A DNA stretch of 64,000 bases from Papilionanthe hookeriana x Papilionanthe teres. Taxonomy: Eukaryota > Streptophyta > Magnoliopsida > Asparagales > Orchidaceae. Made by a program: the position numbers and the translations under genes. Below the pieces are notes generated by a model. It was not told where the DNA came from and ran no database searches. It saw only the letters and a program-made list of their open reading frames with translations. Within the stretch, counting starts at the first letter, position 1. Each line of letters starts with the position of its first letter. Location of the stretch: contig CM040421.1 of assembly GCA_022702705.1 (NCBI GenBank), positions 59,126,621 to 59,190,620 of the forward strand, in the 5' to 3' direction. Below, piece after piece: positions 40,201-55,200 of the stretch.

Positions 40201-43200
40201 AACAATTCTAATGGAACCACCCAAATTCCCGTCCAAGTGTCTCTCCTCACCTGGGGTGGCTAGCCCAAAGAATTTTTAATCAAGTATACATCTATTTAAA
40301 TAAACTAAAATTAAATTCAAAGCTCTCCATACAAAATTGAAAACTAAAGACTGAAAATTTAAATTTTTTTACTAAAAATTTGAGTTTTAATTTTAATTTT
40401 TATTATTTTCTTAGTTAAATATTAATGTTTTTAATCAATGAGTGCTAGATGATGATATCTTAACTATTGATTCCATATTGAGGACTTAATTATAATCTTC
40501 TAATAGGGCCTTCAAAATTAGCTCGATGTTCTATATTAATAACACTTCGCATCTTTGAAATTTTGTGATTCTTACTTGTGGTATTAATCATCTGGTTTCT
40601 ATTTATTGCTGCGATTTAGTTTTTGCCAATTCTTTATATAGGTATCTGCACATACCTCAGCTGGAAAGACTGTTGTTGCATTATATGCTATCGCCATGTC
40701 ACTGAGAAACCAGCAACGGGTTATTTACACCTCTCCAATCAAGGCTCTTAGCAACCAGAAATACAGGGAGTTTAAGGAGGAGTTTTCTGATGTTGGCCTT
40801 ATGACAGGTGATGTGACCATTGAGCCTAACGCCTCTTGCCTGGTAGGTTAACAAATTTCCTTTTTTTCTTTCCGTGAATTACCACTGTACTTGTACTCCT
40901 GAATCTTCCAGATTAGAATACCATGTTCCTAATAGTGGAAGTCTGACTATTGTTACCAAAAATACATTATTTAGTCATTTATTAAATTTCGATATAAAAT
41001 ATTTAGGTAATGACCACTGAGATTTGGAGAAGCATGCAGTACAAAGGGTCGGAGGTAATGCGAGAGGTGGCCTGGATCATATTTGATGAAGTGCATTATA
41101 TGCGAGATAGGGAAAGAGGTGTTGTGTGGGAAGAAAGTATTGTTATGGCTCCCAAGAACTCACGTTTCGTTTTCCTTTCAGCTACAGTGCCTAATGCCAA
41201 GGAATTCGCTGATTGGGTTGCCAAGGTTCTTCATTCTACTTTGCTTGCTGGTTCCCATTTTTCCTAGATGGTTTCTGTGGAATCTTGTTTGTTTTTATAA
41301 AAAAGTGATGGCATGAAACCTTTGAAGTCCACCATTGTATGAACATGCATCAATTTCTATTTTTGTTATACACTTAAAGTTGCATGTTTACTTATTTTTT
41401 ATGCCCAGTATTTCTTTGTTTTATTTCACTAAAATTGCTTATTTATTTATTTATCTATTTGTCTCCATATCTTAAATCAGATTCATCGTCAGCCTTGTCA
41501 CATAGTTTACACAGATTATCGACCAACACCCCTCCAACATTACATTTTCCCTTCTGGAGGGGATGGTTTATATTTGGTGGTTGATGAGAAAGGAAAGTTT
41601 CGTGAGGACAGTTTTCAGAAAGCTTTGAATGCTCTCGTTCCTGCTAAAGAAGGGAATAGAAAAAGGGATTTTGCAAAATTGCAGAAAGCATTGCTGGAAG
41701 GAAAACCCAGTGAGGAAAGTGACATTTTTAAGCTGGTGAAAATGTTAATTCAGCGCCAGTATGATCCTGTTATATTGTTCAGCTTTAGCAAGAGAGAGTG
41801 TGAATTTCTTGCAATGCAGGTAAAATTTGAACTTTTTCAGTTTAATTTGTTTGTGAAGTGCTCTGCCTAGCTGATAGAATTAAACTGAAGGTCCTGATTT
41901 GTCTCTTTAGACCCTCTTATTGTATTTGATATGAAAAATCAAAACCATGTAATTTGGCTTGGTGAAAAATTTAAAAATTTCTGTTGTTTAAGACAACCTG
42001 GAATCTGGCATTATTTTATCTGATTCGGTTCAGTCGTGAAAATTATCTTTGTTTATAGGATCCGCATATTTGTCTTTTAAGTTGAAAGGAAATGAATGTG
42101 TTGCTCTATATTATCACGCAAGAAACTAGGTGCAGCTTCTATTTGAGAATGACATTTTCAGAATCTTTATCTGCCTCACTGTTGTATAATGGTTTGCTGC
42201 AGATTTTATTATTGGATTCAAAGAGCTTCAATCAATTTAAGTTTTATCCATAGTTTCTTTGTCATGTTTATGGTTCAATGTATCATTTTAGGACGTACTA
42301 GTTTCTTAACTATTTCTTTATGCCATTTGGGGCATTTGGGGGCTCTTTTCTGTATTTAGGCTGAGTAATTGTAATCAAAGGTTTACTATCTCGAGTGGAG
42401 ATAGGGTTCTTGCTGGATTGTGTGCTGCTTGTGCCTCCTCTCAGATTTTTGTCAGATCCATCCTTAGTGTGCAGGCCTCTTTCAAGCTGTGTTTGGACTT
42501 CACCTTCTGTTTTTGGTGCTCAGAATGCTATTGATATGTAATTTGGTTCTTTATTCCCTTAGTTCCTTCAGTCAGCCATTTTTTTTCTTTCATACTTTTT
42601 CTCCAGTATTCAATTTTTGTTACCCAATGTTATATTGCTTTATACAAGGAAAATAATATCTACACTTTGTTTGAAATATTTCTTATCACTTTAAAAAGTT
42701 AGTCCATTGCAATTTAGCATATTATATGATTTAGGTTTTCCCTAAGCTATGTAGGTGTCCTAAGTTTGTGACATATTAACTGAATATTGATAGATATTTT
42801 TATAAACTTTTCAATGATCTTTCTTAAAATACGATTGACTTTAGTGATCTTAATATCATTAATAATAATAATAAATTTTATTTTTACCCTAACATTAGTA
42901 AAAAAGGAAGTTGAGGAGACTTTAAAGAAAACAAAGTAAAAAATCAGTAGGACCTGATGATCTTTCAATTGAAGTGTGAAAATATTTATGAGATTTGAGA
43001 GTTTCTTGGTTTACTAAACTCTTTAATATTATTTTAAGAACTAAAAGATGCCTGAGAATTGGAGTAAGAATATTTTGATCCCTATTTTTAAGAATAAAGG
43101 GGATGCACAAGTGTGTGTAAATTATAGAGGGTTAATGTTTCATACATTAAAATTATGAGGAGATTAATTGAACATAGGTTAAGACGTGATGTAAAGATTT

Positions 43201-46200
43201 CTCATAATCAATTTATATTTATGCCGAGCAAGTCTACTATGAAAGCTATACATTTATTGAGAGGTTTGATGGAGAAGTACAGAGAGAGTAAGGAGGATCT
43301 ACATATGATTTTTACTGATTTAGAAAAATTTTACGATAAGATTCCAAGAAAATTTCTTTGGAGAGTTCTAGAAAAGAAAGATGTTGATATGTCTTATATT
43401 CAAGTCATTAAAGCTATTTATACTAGAGATGTTAGTTGTGTCTGAATAGGAGGATTGACCAAGTGTTTTCGTATTTCAGTTGGATTACTTAAGGATTGGC
43501 TTTAAGTCAATATCTTTTTGCTTTGGTTATGGATGCTTTTACTAGACATTTATAGGATGCACCTTGTTATATGCTTTTCGCTGATGATATTCTTCTTATG
43601 GATGAGACTGTAGAAAGAGTTCAAGAAAGATTTGAATTATGGAGGTCTACATCGGAATCTAAAGGCCTTCATTTGAGTAAATCTAATACTAAATACATGG
43701 AATGTAATTTTAGTAGTAGTAGATCTAGTGGCAGAGTAGTAAGTATGAGTGATCAAATTATTAAAAGGTGCTAACATTTTAGGTGTGCCGGTTATATTGT
43801 TCAAAGTGAGGGTGATATGGATGGGGTTGTTATTAATAGAACTCAAGTAGGTTGGTTGAAGTGGAGACTTTATCGGGTCCATTGTGTGATAGAAAAAGTA
43901 CCGCTTAGACTTGAGAGGAAAATTTTATAAGCTGGCGGTGAGACCTGCTATGTCGTATGGCACAGAATATTGCCTTTAAAAAAGAAGCTTAAAACCAAGT
44001 TAAGTGTTGCTGTGATGAGAATGCTTAGGTGGATGAGTGGCTTGACACATAGAGACAAAATTTGAAATGAATGTATTCATAAAAGGGTTGGTGTAGCTCT
44101 AGTGGCAGACAAGATTAGAGAGAGCCGTCTTAGAGGGTTTGGTCACATTAAATGTTGACTATCTGATGATCCGGTTAGGAGAGCAAATATTTTAGATTTG
44201 ACTTATGTTAAGAAAGTTAGAGGCAGACTTAAAAAGGCTAGGGCATATTGTATAAAACATGATTTTAATTTATTAGGATTTAAATGAAATTACGACTCAA
44301 TACGTCACAATGGAGAAAAAGTATTCATGTAGCCGAACCCATTTAGTGGATCAAATGTCTGTTGTTGTTGTAACTGAATATTAATGCTACTTGGGCGAAA
44401 TGATGAATCAAACTAATTTAGCATCTTTGTGGCCTTTTTGGTATGTATATATTTTTTTCACTTCTGTATTTGATGTTGTTTCAGGGCTATGATTTGGAAT
44501 TGGACCTTTTTTTGTTAAGTAATAATTGAGTTTCTGTTGCTCTTATCTTTGTATTTAGATGGCAAAAATGGATTTGAATGATGACCAAGAGAAAACTAAT
44601 ATAGAAACAATCTTCTGGAGTGCAATGGATCTACTTTCTGATGATGAAAAGAAGCTTCCCCAGGCAAGTAAATCTCATTTATTATTGAATGCCCCTTTGT
44701 TGGAGATATGTTTTCCCTTTACTTCTCTCTACTTATAACCGCCTTTTCTGTTGACTATCTTTTATTGCATGCAAAGTCATTTCCTTGAAATGGCCTTACG
44801 ATTTAATTTCATTTTAGTTCAGACAATTCCAATATTAACCCTGCATTCAATACGTTTTTGCTTGGCTTGGTTTCCTCACTATTAAAATTTCAATCGCCTG
44901 ATTTTGTGTCACTTTTATGTTATATTGCATTTCATATTTTCTTTCTCCAAACATTGACTCTAGTTAAGTGGCAGATGCATTTCATGAAGCCGGCAAGTGA
45001 GTTGTATTTGATATCCAATGAAACTTATTCGGCATAATAATAACGTGCAGAAAATTACAAACTAGTTTGAATTGTTTAAGCTTCTTGACTAGTATGCTTA
45101 TCTTGGAATATTATTGCAATTACGTACTACATAAGTGGATTCACACAGTTGAGATATGGTTTAGGAAGAAAAGTATGTTATCATTATGGAGAATAAATGC
45201 TGGAATAGAATGGTGATTTGATTAGTAAACTTAGGATTCCTGTGTTAGCGTTATTTCTTTTTTATCTTGTTTGTTTAGAAATAAAATCATCCCTACTCAT
45301 GCAAAGATGGACAAGCTATGGATTAGTACTAGGGTTTTAGGGGCATCTATGCTTTAAGCTAAATTTTCACCTTTCTTGGAAGACAACATAATCAAGGTCA
45401 GCTAGAGCAGCTCTACTTCATGAAGTTTCCAGTTTTTACTTGAGCTGCTTGTAATTTCAAAGGCGTGGATGGTCTCCATGGCCATATAAGGAGGTAATAC
45501 TTGAGGACGAGGAGCAAGGGCAGGTGGATTAGGAGTGGTGAGAGAAGAGAGAACTAACGGTCTATCTGGGGCAGCTTTCTCCCAAGTTTGTTTTCTAGGC
45601 ATCAACCACAATCCTGTTTGGTTGTTGCTACATTGCTGCTTTTTAGAATTTTTTATGGTGAGAAGTTTTAATAACAAAATCAGCTAGAGTGTGTGATTAT
45701 AAGCAAGTTTCTGTTTGACATTCTAAAGAAGTAAGGAAGTTTATAATATCCACAATAGCTTTAAAAAATTATGCTTTTCCCATAATAGCTCTATAGTTGC
45801 TTTTAGAAATAGGTGTGATTTCCTCAATTAGACCTTATGTTAATGACACTTGAGAACTTGGTTATGTAATTTTATTGCTAAATTAGTGATTTTTATTCAT
45901 TTTTTCCATTAAAAACTTGAAGGACGGTTTTAGAATTTTGTCAAATTCAATTTTTGTAGAATTGCTGGAAAACATGAAGTAATCGCATGAAAATAATGCT
46001 AGAGTGGAGGATGTGGAGGTTAATATGGATAATGTGATAGTGGAATAGTTTGATTGAATGGAGGAGCGCTCGCCGAAGTCTATATATAGCCAATGTTATA
46101 GCATTCTTTTTTTTTTTTTGGCTATTTATGGTTAGCTATCTAAACTAGGCTGTATCCTACAACGTTACGAGAATTAAAAATGTGAGTATTAATGTTGTTG

Positions 46201-49200
46201 TGTGCTTATGCTCACGAATACGGGAATCAATGGAGGAGAAATGAAATTTATCCAAGAGATTTCTCCTCAATGACAAGGATGGCCAAAATATGATTTATAT
46301 AATTTTAGAGGACCTTATTATCCATGGGTGCAATGCCGCATGGTTAATTACATCTCATACGAGAGGCCTGAGAAAACTCTGGAGGACGTTCATTCATTTT
46401 GTTCGTTTAACATAGAGGAGTTCCAAGTTGTTGGAGTTCAAAGCTGTTGTCTTAAGCAATAGGAGAATGGCTTAACTAGGATTAAGGCCGTGCAAGGCAA
46501 CCACAAATCATTGAGAGTTGATGTCATTGACAATGATGTAAAAATTGCGGGTCGTATAGCCATAGGATAAAGATTTTTCTAATCATAGAGAAAGAACCTT
46601 GAGATCAACCCTTAAATTCAAGAGTAAAGGAGTTATGATGAGCTAGGTAGTGGACTTATATTTTTCCTAATACTACGGAAAGTTCCTAAGGAGGAAGGGA
46701 CCCAATGCTCGGCAGATATCCTCCTAAATTGCCTAATCGTTGGGTATGTTGGTATCGTAAAGGCTTGGCAACACCTACCTCCACCTAAATGGATTTAAAA
46801 TCATGTTGTCAAGTTTTAATTTAATGTAAGAGTTTGATACCGAAGTAGGATGAAATATAAGTTTTATTATTTTACCCTATCGGTAAGATGATTCAATTAC
46901 TAATGAGTGTCAGGTATAATGCAAAATTGCAATATTATTTTCTCGATATACTTTAACAAGTTCTAATGGATTGCAGTTGCAGCGTTATACTTGTTGGATA
47001 AAAGGGTTTTTATAGCCTCTTAAATTGGATGTGCCTTATTTAGCATGTCAAGCTGTTGATGTGATGTGCTAAATGCCCGTTAGGTGAATTCATAGGATTG
47101 GGTTAGGAGAAATTTCCGACCGATTGAAGACTAATACCAACAACTCTGTAGTTGTTGGCAAGACATTGAAAATCATAAATGCTGACATAAGGGGGCTAAG
47201 TTGATAGTTCTAGTTTGTTGAGCTATAAAAAAGAATGAAGAGGGAAATATGATGACAATGAGAATTCATGGGATTTGGTCTTGAAAATAAATTTATAAAA
47301 AAGAGACCGACCCAATAGTTTTTGTGATTTAGCACATGAAATGATTTAAACAAATTAGCATATTGGATCAATTATAAGAGCAAGAGCCAAAGCTCAAGCA
47401 AACTAAATTCCCATTTGAAAGAGTCAATGTCAGAGTTGATAATTAGATTTATTTTCATCTGTTTTTATTTACTTATTTTTATTTTAGCTTTCTTGCTTTT
47501 CCATTTCTCCTTGCAGCCATGTAGTGCCCGGCCCCTTAATGAAATTTGCATAAAATATGAGTAGAATTAAAAATGGGAACCACTTCACCCTTTTAAGGGT
47601 TGACCCCTTTTTCCCTCCCCTTTTGCTTCCAAAAATCATAGTGCTCATGATTCCTATAAATATGGGCTGATATTTGATGATTTGTTTTAATGAAAAATTT
47701 TTACTCGAGAATTATTCTTCCATTTGCTTATTGCTTGACGGCTTCAGGATTGCACCAATCATTGTTGAATTTGCTAGTTGTCGCTTTATTTCTTTAAAAT
47801 TACTACTAATTATTTAGACATGATCTAAACAATCCTTTGGCCATTGACATCTTAGCATCCCTAAATATCAACAAAGTATCAATGAAGATCATTCAGCTGC
47901 CCTACAAACCCTCAATAAACTCTCTACTAAATTACTATAAACCCAAGAAGGACCTAGTCTTGTTCCCTACATTAACTCGCCCTATTAAACTCCATCCAAG
48001 CCTGCCACTTACTCCAAATCACAATTTAACATCCTCAGATAGCCATTTATCATTAATTCCGTTCATTTACACCACTTAAAAGTTAATTCTTTAGAATTTT
48101 CTTCCAGTTCAACCCAAATTAGGTTGAGTTTGATTTTTCTTGGCATTTCTTTCATGATAACCCCTTAAATCTCTCATCTTCACATCATAAACTCTCAACA
48201 CATATAGCCAATTCCATCCACTTAACCCTCTAAAAGTTTAACTACCACCATCATGTTTTTCGAGTAATCGACAAGGTGCCAAATAGGAATAGGATTGAGC
48301 CTGCCACTCTTCTGGGATAGGTTTCAGGAAGTTGCCTATTCGAAAGCAATGAAGTTTATAACTCTAGGATGTTGAGTTGTCAGCACTAAGGGGAATCCCA
48401 AGTTACCTGAATGATGGCCAAGCCAACCACTCTGGTATGTAGTGTTGTTGGCAAGAGATAGAGAGATGGAATTCTGAGAAGGCAACTTCTCCATGGTTTG
48501 GTCATGTGAATAAGCTAATAGGAAGGAGACCTAAGTTGCTCGAAGGGAATCCTAAACCTTTTTGAAGGTGGCCAAGCGATAACTCTAGGAGGCCCAACCT
48601 GAAAACTCTATGTAGTTAAGTCGATACTGAAGAGGTCCATATTAGTTTGATTAATATCACATCAAATTAAATTAAAGGAATTGGCAAGGGTTTGTTTTAA
48701 TTACTTTTGACTTGATCCAGGTGGTGAGCTTGAACCTGTTGTATGTTGAATAAATGCATTTAATGGATGAGCTAAACCTAAATTCACCCAAAGGGAAACA
48801 CGAGAGTGAAAACCGAGCAATTGTATTTTTGATCACTTGGCTTTGATTGTATTCATTTTTAGTTGGTTGATGTTTATGTTATAATTGCCATCTCTTGCAA
48901 TTTTTTTTTTGTCATCTAAAGAAAGTATTTTCAAGGTATTGATTTTTTATATTAGTATATTTTTATTTAGACGAAGAAGACATGGGCCCGTGTTGTTGGG
49001 TGTTCGGACTATGTATGTTTACATAAATCATTTATCTACACAAATAAGTAAATTAATCAATATGATCATGCAAGATAATCTATTTGATAATACACATGCC
49101 TATTTAAATACTTATGACAAGTTATTTAAATAATTCCTAAGAATTATTTCCTTATGATGGGTGACCAAATGATGACTTATTTTCATTAAGTGAAATTTGG

Positions 49201-52200
49201 AATATTAATTTACTGTTCTTTTGGCGGAGACCTGTGTCTATTGAATTTTTTTATTTTTTCGTTATCCATCTTTTTTTGTTATGGAGGCTAAAATGTTCCT
49301 TTTCATCTAGCCATGATCAACAAACATGATCTTTTATAAAACTAATTTAGTTCCTTCTCGAGTGGATGGCCTCTAAATGGTGGAATTTTTTTGAAAATAT
49401 TACAGAATGAATAGTTTGCTATTAGCTTCTAACATCTTTTAAACACCCTTTAGAAAATCTTGTTTGCTTCTTTTTACAAGAAAGCTTCCTCCGTTCTCTT
49501 ATTCTCAATTGAAAATATACATTGAAAGGATGTACTTGGAGAATCAAAAGAAAAAGTTTCTATAAATAAAAATAGTTGATGATGGAATAATAATTTGCAA
49601 GAAAAGATAAACTGTAAGAAGTTATGGTATAAAAACTGATTTAAATGTAAAAGCTTAGAGAACTGAGAAAAATATAAAAAGCCTCGCAAGGAGTCTAAAA
49701 GAACAATCCGTGACGCTAAAAATTATGTTTTTAGTGTTCTTTATGATAGATTAGATACTATGAAGGGTGAAAAATATATGTATAAAGTCAAACAATGAGA
49801 AAAAAAGTAAAAATTTAACGCAAGTAAAGTGTATGAAAGATGAAAATAAAACGTGTTTTTCGTAGAAAAAATATTCAATATAGGTGGGTGAGTTATTTTG
49901 ATAAAGTTTTTAATGAAGTTTCTGAAAATACAATTGACCTTAGTAATCTTAATATCGTTAATAATAATAAAAAGTTTCATTTTTACCGTCGCATTAGTAA
50001 AAAGAAGTTTGAGGAGGCTTTAAAGAAAATCAAGTGTGGAAAGTCTGTAGGACCTAATGATATTCCAATTGAAGTGTGTAAATCTTTAGGTGATTTGGGA
50101 GTTTCTTGGCTTACTAAACCATTTAATATTATTTTAAAAACTAAAAGGATGCCTGAGGAGTGGAGGAAGAGTATTTTGGTTCCCATTTTTAAGAATAAAG
50201 GGGATGCACAAGAGTGTGTAAATTATAGCTGAATTAAACTAATGTGTCATACTTTAAAATTATGGGAGAGGGTAATTGAACAAAGGTTAAGATGTATTAC
50301 CAAGATTTCTCATAATCAATTTGGTGGTATGCCGTGCTAGTCTACTATAGAAGTTATACATTTATTGAGAGGTTTTATGGAGAAGTATAGAGATAATAAG
50401 GAGGACCTAAATTTGATTTTTATTGATTTAGAAAAAGCTTACGATAAGGTTCCAAGAGATGTCCTTTGGAGAGTCATTGAGAAGAAAGGTGTTGATATGA
50501 CTTATATTCAAGTCATTAAAGATATGTAAACTAGAGCTGTTACTTGTGTTTGAACTGAAGGAGAGTTGACCAAATATTTTTCTAATACTGTTGGTTTACA
50601 TCAGGGATCGTCTTTTAGCCCATATCTTTTTTGCTTTAGTTATGGATGGTCTTACTGGACATTTACAAGAGGATGTACCTTGGTGTATGCTTTTTGCTGA
50701 TGATATTCTTCTCGTGGATTAGACGAGAGAAAAATTCGAAGAAAAACTTGAATTTTGAATGTCTACATTGGAGTTTAAAGGGGCCTTCATTTGAGTAGAA
50801 TTAGCAGCTTTAGTGACTGAAGTGTAACTTTGGGTGATCAAATTATTAAAAGTTGTGAACGATTTAGATATCTCGGGTCTATTGTTCAAAGCGATTGTGA
50901 TATTAATAGAGATGTTAATAGTAGATTTCAAGTTGGTTGGTTGAAGTGGAGGAATGCTTCGGACCTATTGTCTGATAGAAAAGTACTAGACTGAAAGGAA
51001 AATTTTATAAGACGGTGGCGAGACCTGCAATGCTCTATGGTGCTGAATGTTGGCCTTTAAAAGAGAAGCATAATACTAAGTTAAGTGTTGCCGAGATGAG
51101 AATGATTTGGTGGATGTGTGGCTTTACACTTAGAGACAGAATGTGAAACGAATATATCCGTGATAGGGTTGTTGTAGCTCATGACGGACAAAATTAGAGA
51201 GAGTCGCCTTAGATGGTTTGATCACATTAAACGTCGACCATCTAATGATCCTATTAGGAGAGTAGATGTTTTAGATTCGACTTATGTTAAGAAAGTTAAA
51301 GGTATACCTAGGAAGACTTGGGCTTATTATATATAAAATGATCTTATTTCATTAGAATTAAATGAAAATATGACTCTAAATAGGACGCAATGGAGAAAAA
51401 TGATTCATGTAGCTGGCCCCACTTAGTGGGTTAAGGCTTTGTTATTGTTATTGTTGTTGTTGTTGTTGACAATTCCAACTCTTTAGATTAGGATAACTAA
51501 TGCATAAAAGATCGTCTACTTAGATCTCTAATTAGGTATATCAGGCTTCCTAAAATACAAGGTTCAAATTAATTACTTTTCATTACACTCTTCAAGCTGG
51601 AACATAGATATTTATCAGGCCTAGCTTGTTACAAATATAAGCGACCCTAGCTCCATTAAGGATCTTTGTGAAGATATTTCCTAGTTGTTTAACATTCTTC
51701 AGATGAGTTGTAGAAATTAGATTCTGTTTAATTTTTTCGCGAATAAAATAACAATCCATCTTAATGTGCTTAGTTCGTTCATGAAAGTTAGGGTTTGAGG
51801 TAATATGAATTGCAATTTGGTTTTCACACCACACTTTTGCTAGAACTGTTATCTTAAAACCCATTTCGGTCGAGAGTTGACAGACCCACATCAATTCACT
51901 CGAAGCTTGTGTTGTCGCTTGATACTCATATTTAGCATTGGACCGTGACATTACATTCTGTTTCTTACTCTTCCATGGGAGCAAATTACCACCAACAAAG
52001 TCGCAATCTCCAGTAATGAATCTTCGATCAATCTTGGAACCTACCCAATCTGTATTAGTGAAACATTTAATATTTCTATGCACATGATTTTGATATAAAA
52101 TATTTTTTCCAGAAGCGCCCTTAAGATAACATAGTATTTGTTCTAAAGCTGACAAATGATGGATTGCGATGGAAGACATTAACTGACTTAATAGTGTTAA

Positions 52201-55200
52201 CTGAGTACGCATTGTTTGGAGGATGAGTGACTGTGAGGTAGTTTAATTTTTCCACTAACTTTCTATGTTGTTCAAGATCATTAAAAACTCTCAATCCTTG
52301 GTAAGTTATTAATTAAGAAGCACCGGAGTATTGCATGGTTTGATCACTAATTTCTCAGTTTCTACTAACAAGTTCAACACATTTTCGTTGTGATCGAATG
52401 ATACACTTCTTGCTCCATAATATCTCAATCCTCCAGAAGTATTTCGAGGAACCTAGATCTTTAGTGTTGAAATGATATTGAGGAAATGATTTCAATGATA
52501 AGATTCCCTACACATCTCTTGCTGTAATAATAATATCATCAACATAAATTATAAATAGAATGATTTCTGTAGCAGCTTGCTTATAGAATACAGTGTGATC
52601 ATTTCTTTTCTGCATCCTAAACTCTTGTACCACATGGCTAAATTTTCCAATCATGCTTGAGGCTTTCCTTCAATCTTTATATGGACTTTCGAAGATGACA
52701 TACTTTCCCAGACAACTCTTGAGCAACAAACTTTGAAGTTTGCTCCATGTATACCTCTTCTAAAAGAACATCATGCAAAGAAAGCATTCTTTCCAAGGGC
52801 CAATTATTCATTGCTGCTATGGACAAAAGTAGGCAAACATAGGCAAATTAGCCATCAGATAGAATGTGTTCAAGTAGTCAACTTATAAGTTTGAGTATAG
52901 CTCAACCAATCGAGCTTGTGACGAGCTACAAATCCATTCGAAATGAAACTTAACTGCAAAGACTAATTTAAAACCAACGTCTTTCTTGTTAGAAGGTAGT
53001 TCAGCTGGTTCCCATGTTTCATTTTCAGTTAAGTCATTCATCTCATCAAGCATCGCTGCCCGCCACTCAGAATGTGATAGGGCTTGTTGAACAGATCTTG
53101 GAACCTCGACAGAGTCAAGCGAAGCAATGGATGAGCAAGAAATGGAAATCACTGATTATAAATAACACGAGAAAATGGAATAGACTCATTGATGTTTATC
53201 TCTTTGAAAAGCAATATATAAATCATTGTCATTGGGAGGAGAATCACTGAGGACGATAATACTGGTGCCAGACCAGGATTAGAGGACGTGTTATTCTTGA
53301 GTAATTATTTGTGATTGGTAGTCTAGGCTGAGGTACTAGAGGTAGAGTTTGAGCAGGGTCTGAACTTATGATGTGATACATTAATAACTCATCAGAATCT
53401 TGTGAGGATTTAGACACCGATAAGTCACCTAAGAATAGGGTTTGTTCATCAAAAGTGGCATCAACTGAAATCATGTACTTGTTCAAGATAAGGGAAAAAC
53501 ATCGACCTTTTTTGTAGACAATAATATCCTAGAAAGACACCTTAGTGACTGTCAATTTTAGAAATTTGTGGACGAGTATCACAAACAAAACTACACTCTC
53601 GTGGTAAAAGAGAGAATAGTAGAAGATAAAATAACACGCAGTAGAGGCTAGTTCAACCCAGAGCTGTTAGGCACATTTTTTTGAAACAAATGGGCTCAAG
53701 TAGTCTTTAAGAAGATGTCTATTTTTCTTTCAGTTGCTTTATTTTGGGATGAATTATCGACACATTCCTTTTTGTGTCAGTATGTTTAAAAGGGTGCAAA
53801 ACTAATTGTTTGACATTCACTTCTCAGAATCTTAACCGAAACATTGAATTTAGTTATAATTTCAGCACAAAAAATTGAAAATGTGATGGTAATTTAGTAC
53901 GAGATTTCATAAAGTAGAGTCAAGTCATACGAGAAAAATTATCTACAAAAGTGACAAAATATTGAAATCCATTAAATAAAATAGGACAAGACCCCAGACA
54001 TCAGAATTAGCCAAATTAAAACTATTACTTGCTCTTTTATAAACTCCTGGAAAACGATAGTGTTTAGCAAACCAACACAACTCACAATCTAAATAAGATA
54101 ACTGTTGAAACGGAGGATAAAACTTTTTCATTATTGATATTGATGAATGTCCTAATCGATAATGGATCTTATAAGGAGATAAGGTGTTGGAGATTCTATG
54201 GGTCGAGGTACTTTTTTATCCACAATGTATAGCCTCCTGATTCTCGTCCTTTACCAATAATCTTCTTCGTCATAAGATAATGCAATAGACAATGACCGAG
54301 AAAAATTAAGATACAATTAATAACACGTGTAATTTTGCTGATAGAAATAAGATTAAAAAGTGAATTGTGAGAAACTGAGAATAGAAGTTAGAGGTGATGT
54401 GGGTGTAACATTGATGTTGTCAGGACCAAGAACATTAGAGGTAGATCCATCTGTGCATGCTTTTGAAAGTTAGATAAGAGTTTTGGATTACCTTTCATGT
54501 GATATGTTATACTAGGATCAATGATCCATTATGTGAAAGAGGAAAAAAAGTCAATTATGATTGTTACCTCACTTAACAAGAGGAGTGATAGAGGGGGATT
54601 TCTGGGAGCTTTCTGAAATGTGATGAATTTAGCATATTCGCCTACAGAGATCGAGTCTGACTCTGAGAGACTTCATTAGTGCTGACCTTGTGAGCTGATT
54701 ATAATTTAGAGCTGTTTTGATTCTTTTTAAGCAATAGTTGACACCTTTTCTTCGTATGACTAGGTTCATGAAAATAATAGTACACCACCATCAAGCCTTG
54801 ATTTTTAGAATTTGGAGTTGACTTCTATAATTATCCGAAGACTAAGGTTTATTGATGTCCGCATTCTTCTGACTAGCAAGAGTAATAGGTTGTACGAATG
54901 AGGCTCAAGAACTCAAAATCGTATGTATTACTCTAGCATGGGCTTCCCTAACAACAATACATCTAGGGTCAAATAAGATATGTGATTTGACACATTCATA
55001 CTGAGAGTGAGGCCAACTAAAAAATTTTTAATAGCCATTTGTTCTCTTTGAACTTGCTAAATTTGGACATTGGTACTGAAGGGAAATAGTTCATTTAATT
55101 TTTCATACAAATGTTCAAAGTGCAAGTGATATGTGTTAAGTGACTGATCATGTTTTTCAGCTTGATAGAACTCCTTGCATGCTTCAAAGCTTTGAGAAAT

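Larger units (their letters stand above)
22278..40641 (+). other. HEN2 intron 1 (18.4 kb, transposon nest)
   Basis: GT-AG intron of 18,364 bases. All but about 630 bases lie inside one LTR element (22808-40544) which itself contains gypsy elements and a DNA transposon. 22278-22807 and 40545-40641 look like the original intron. The acceptor is TATAG before GTATCTGCA. Confidence 0.85.
41820..44558 (+). other. HEN2 intron 4 with an RTE insertion
   Basis: 2,739 bases, of which 1,579 are the LINE at 42792-44370 plus one 15-base target copy; the remaining intron would be about 1.15 kb. Confidence 0.85.
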
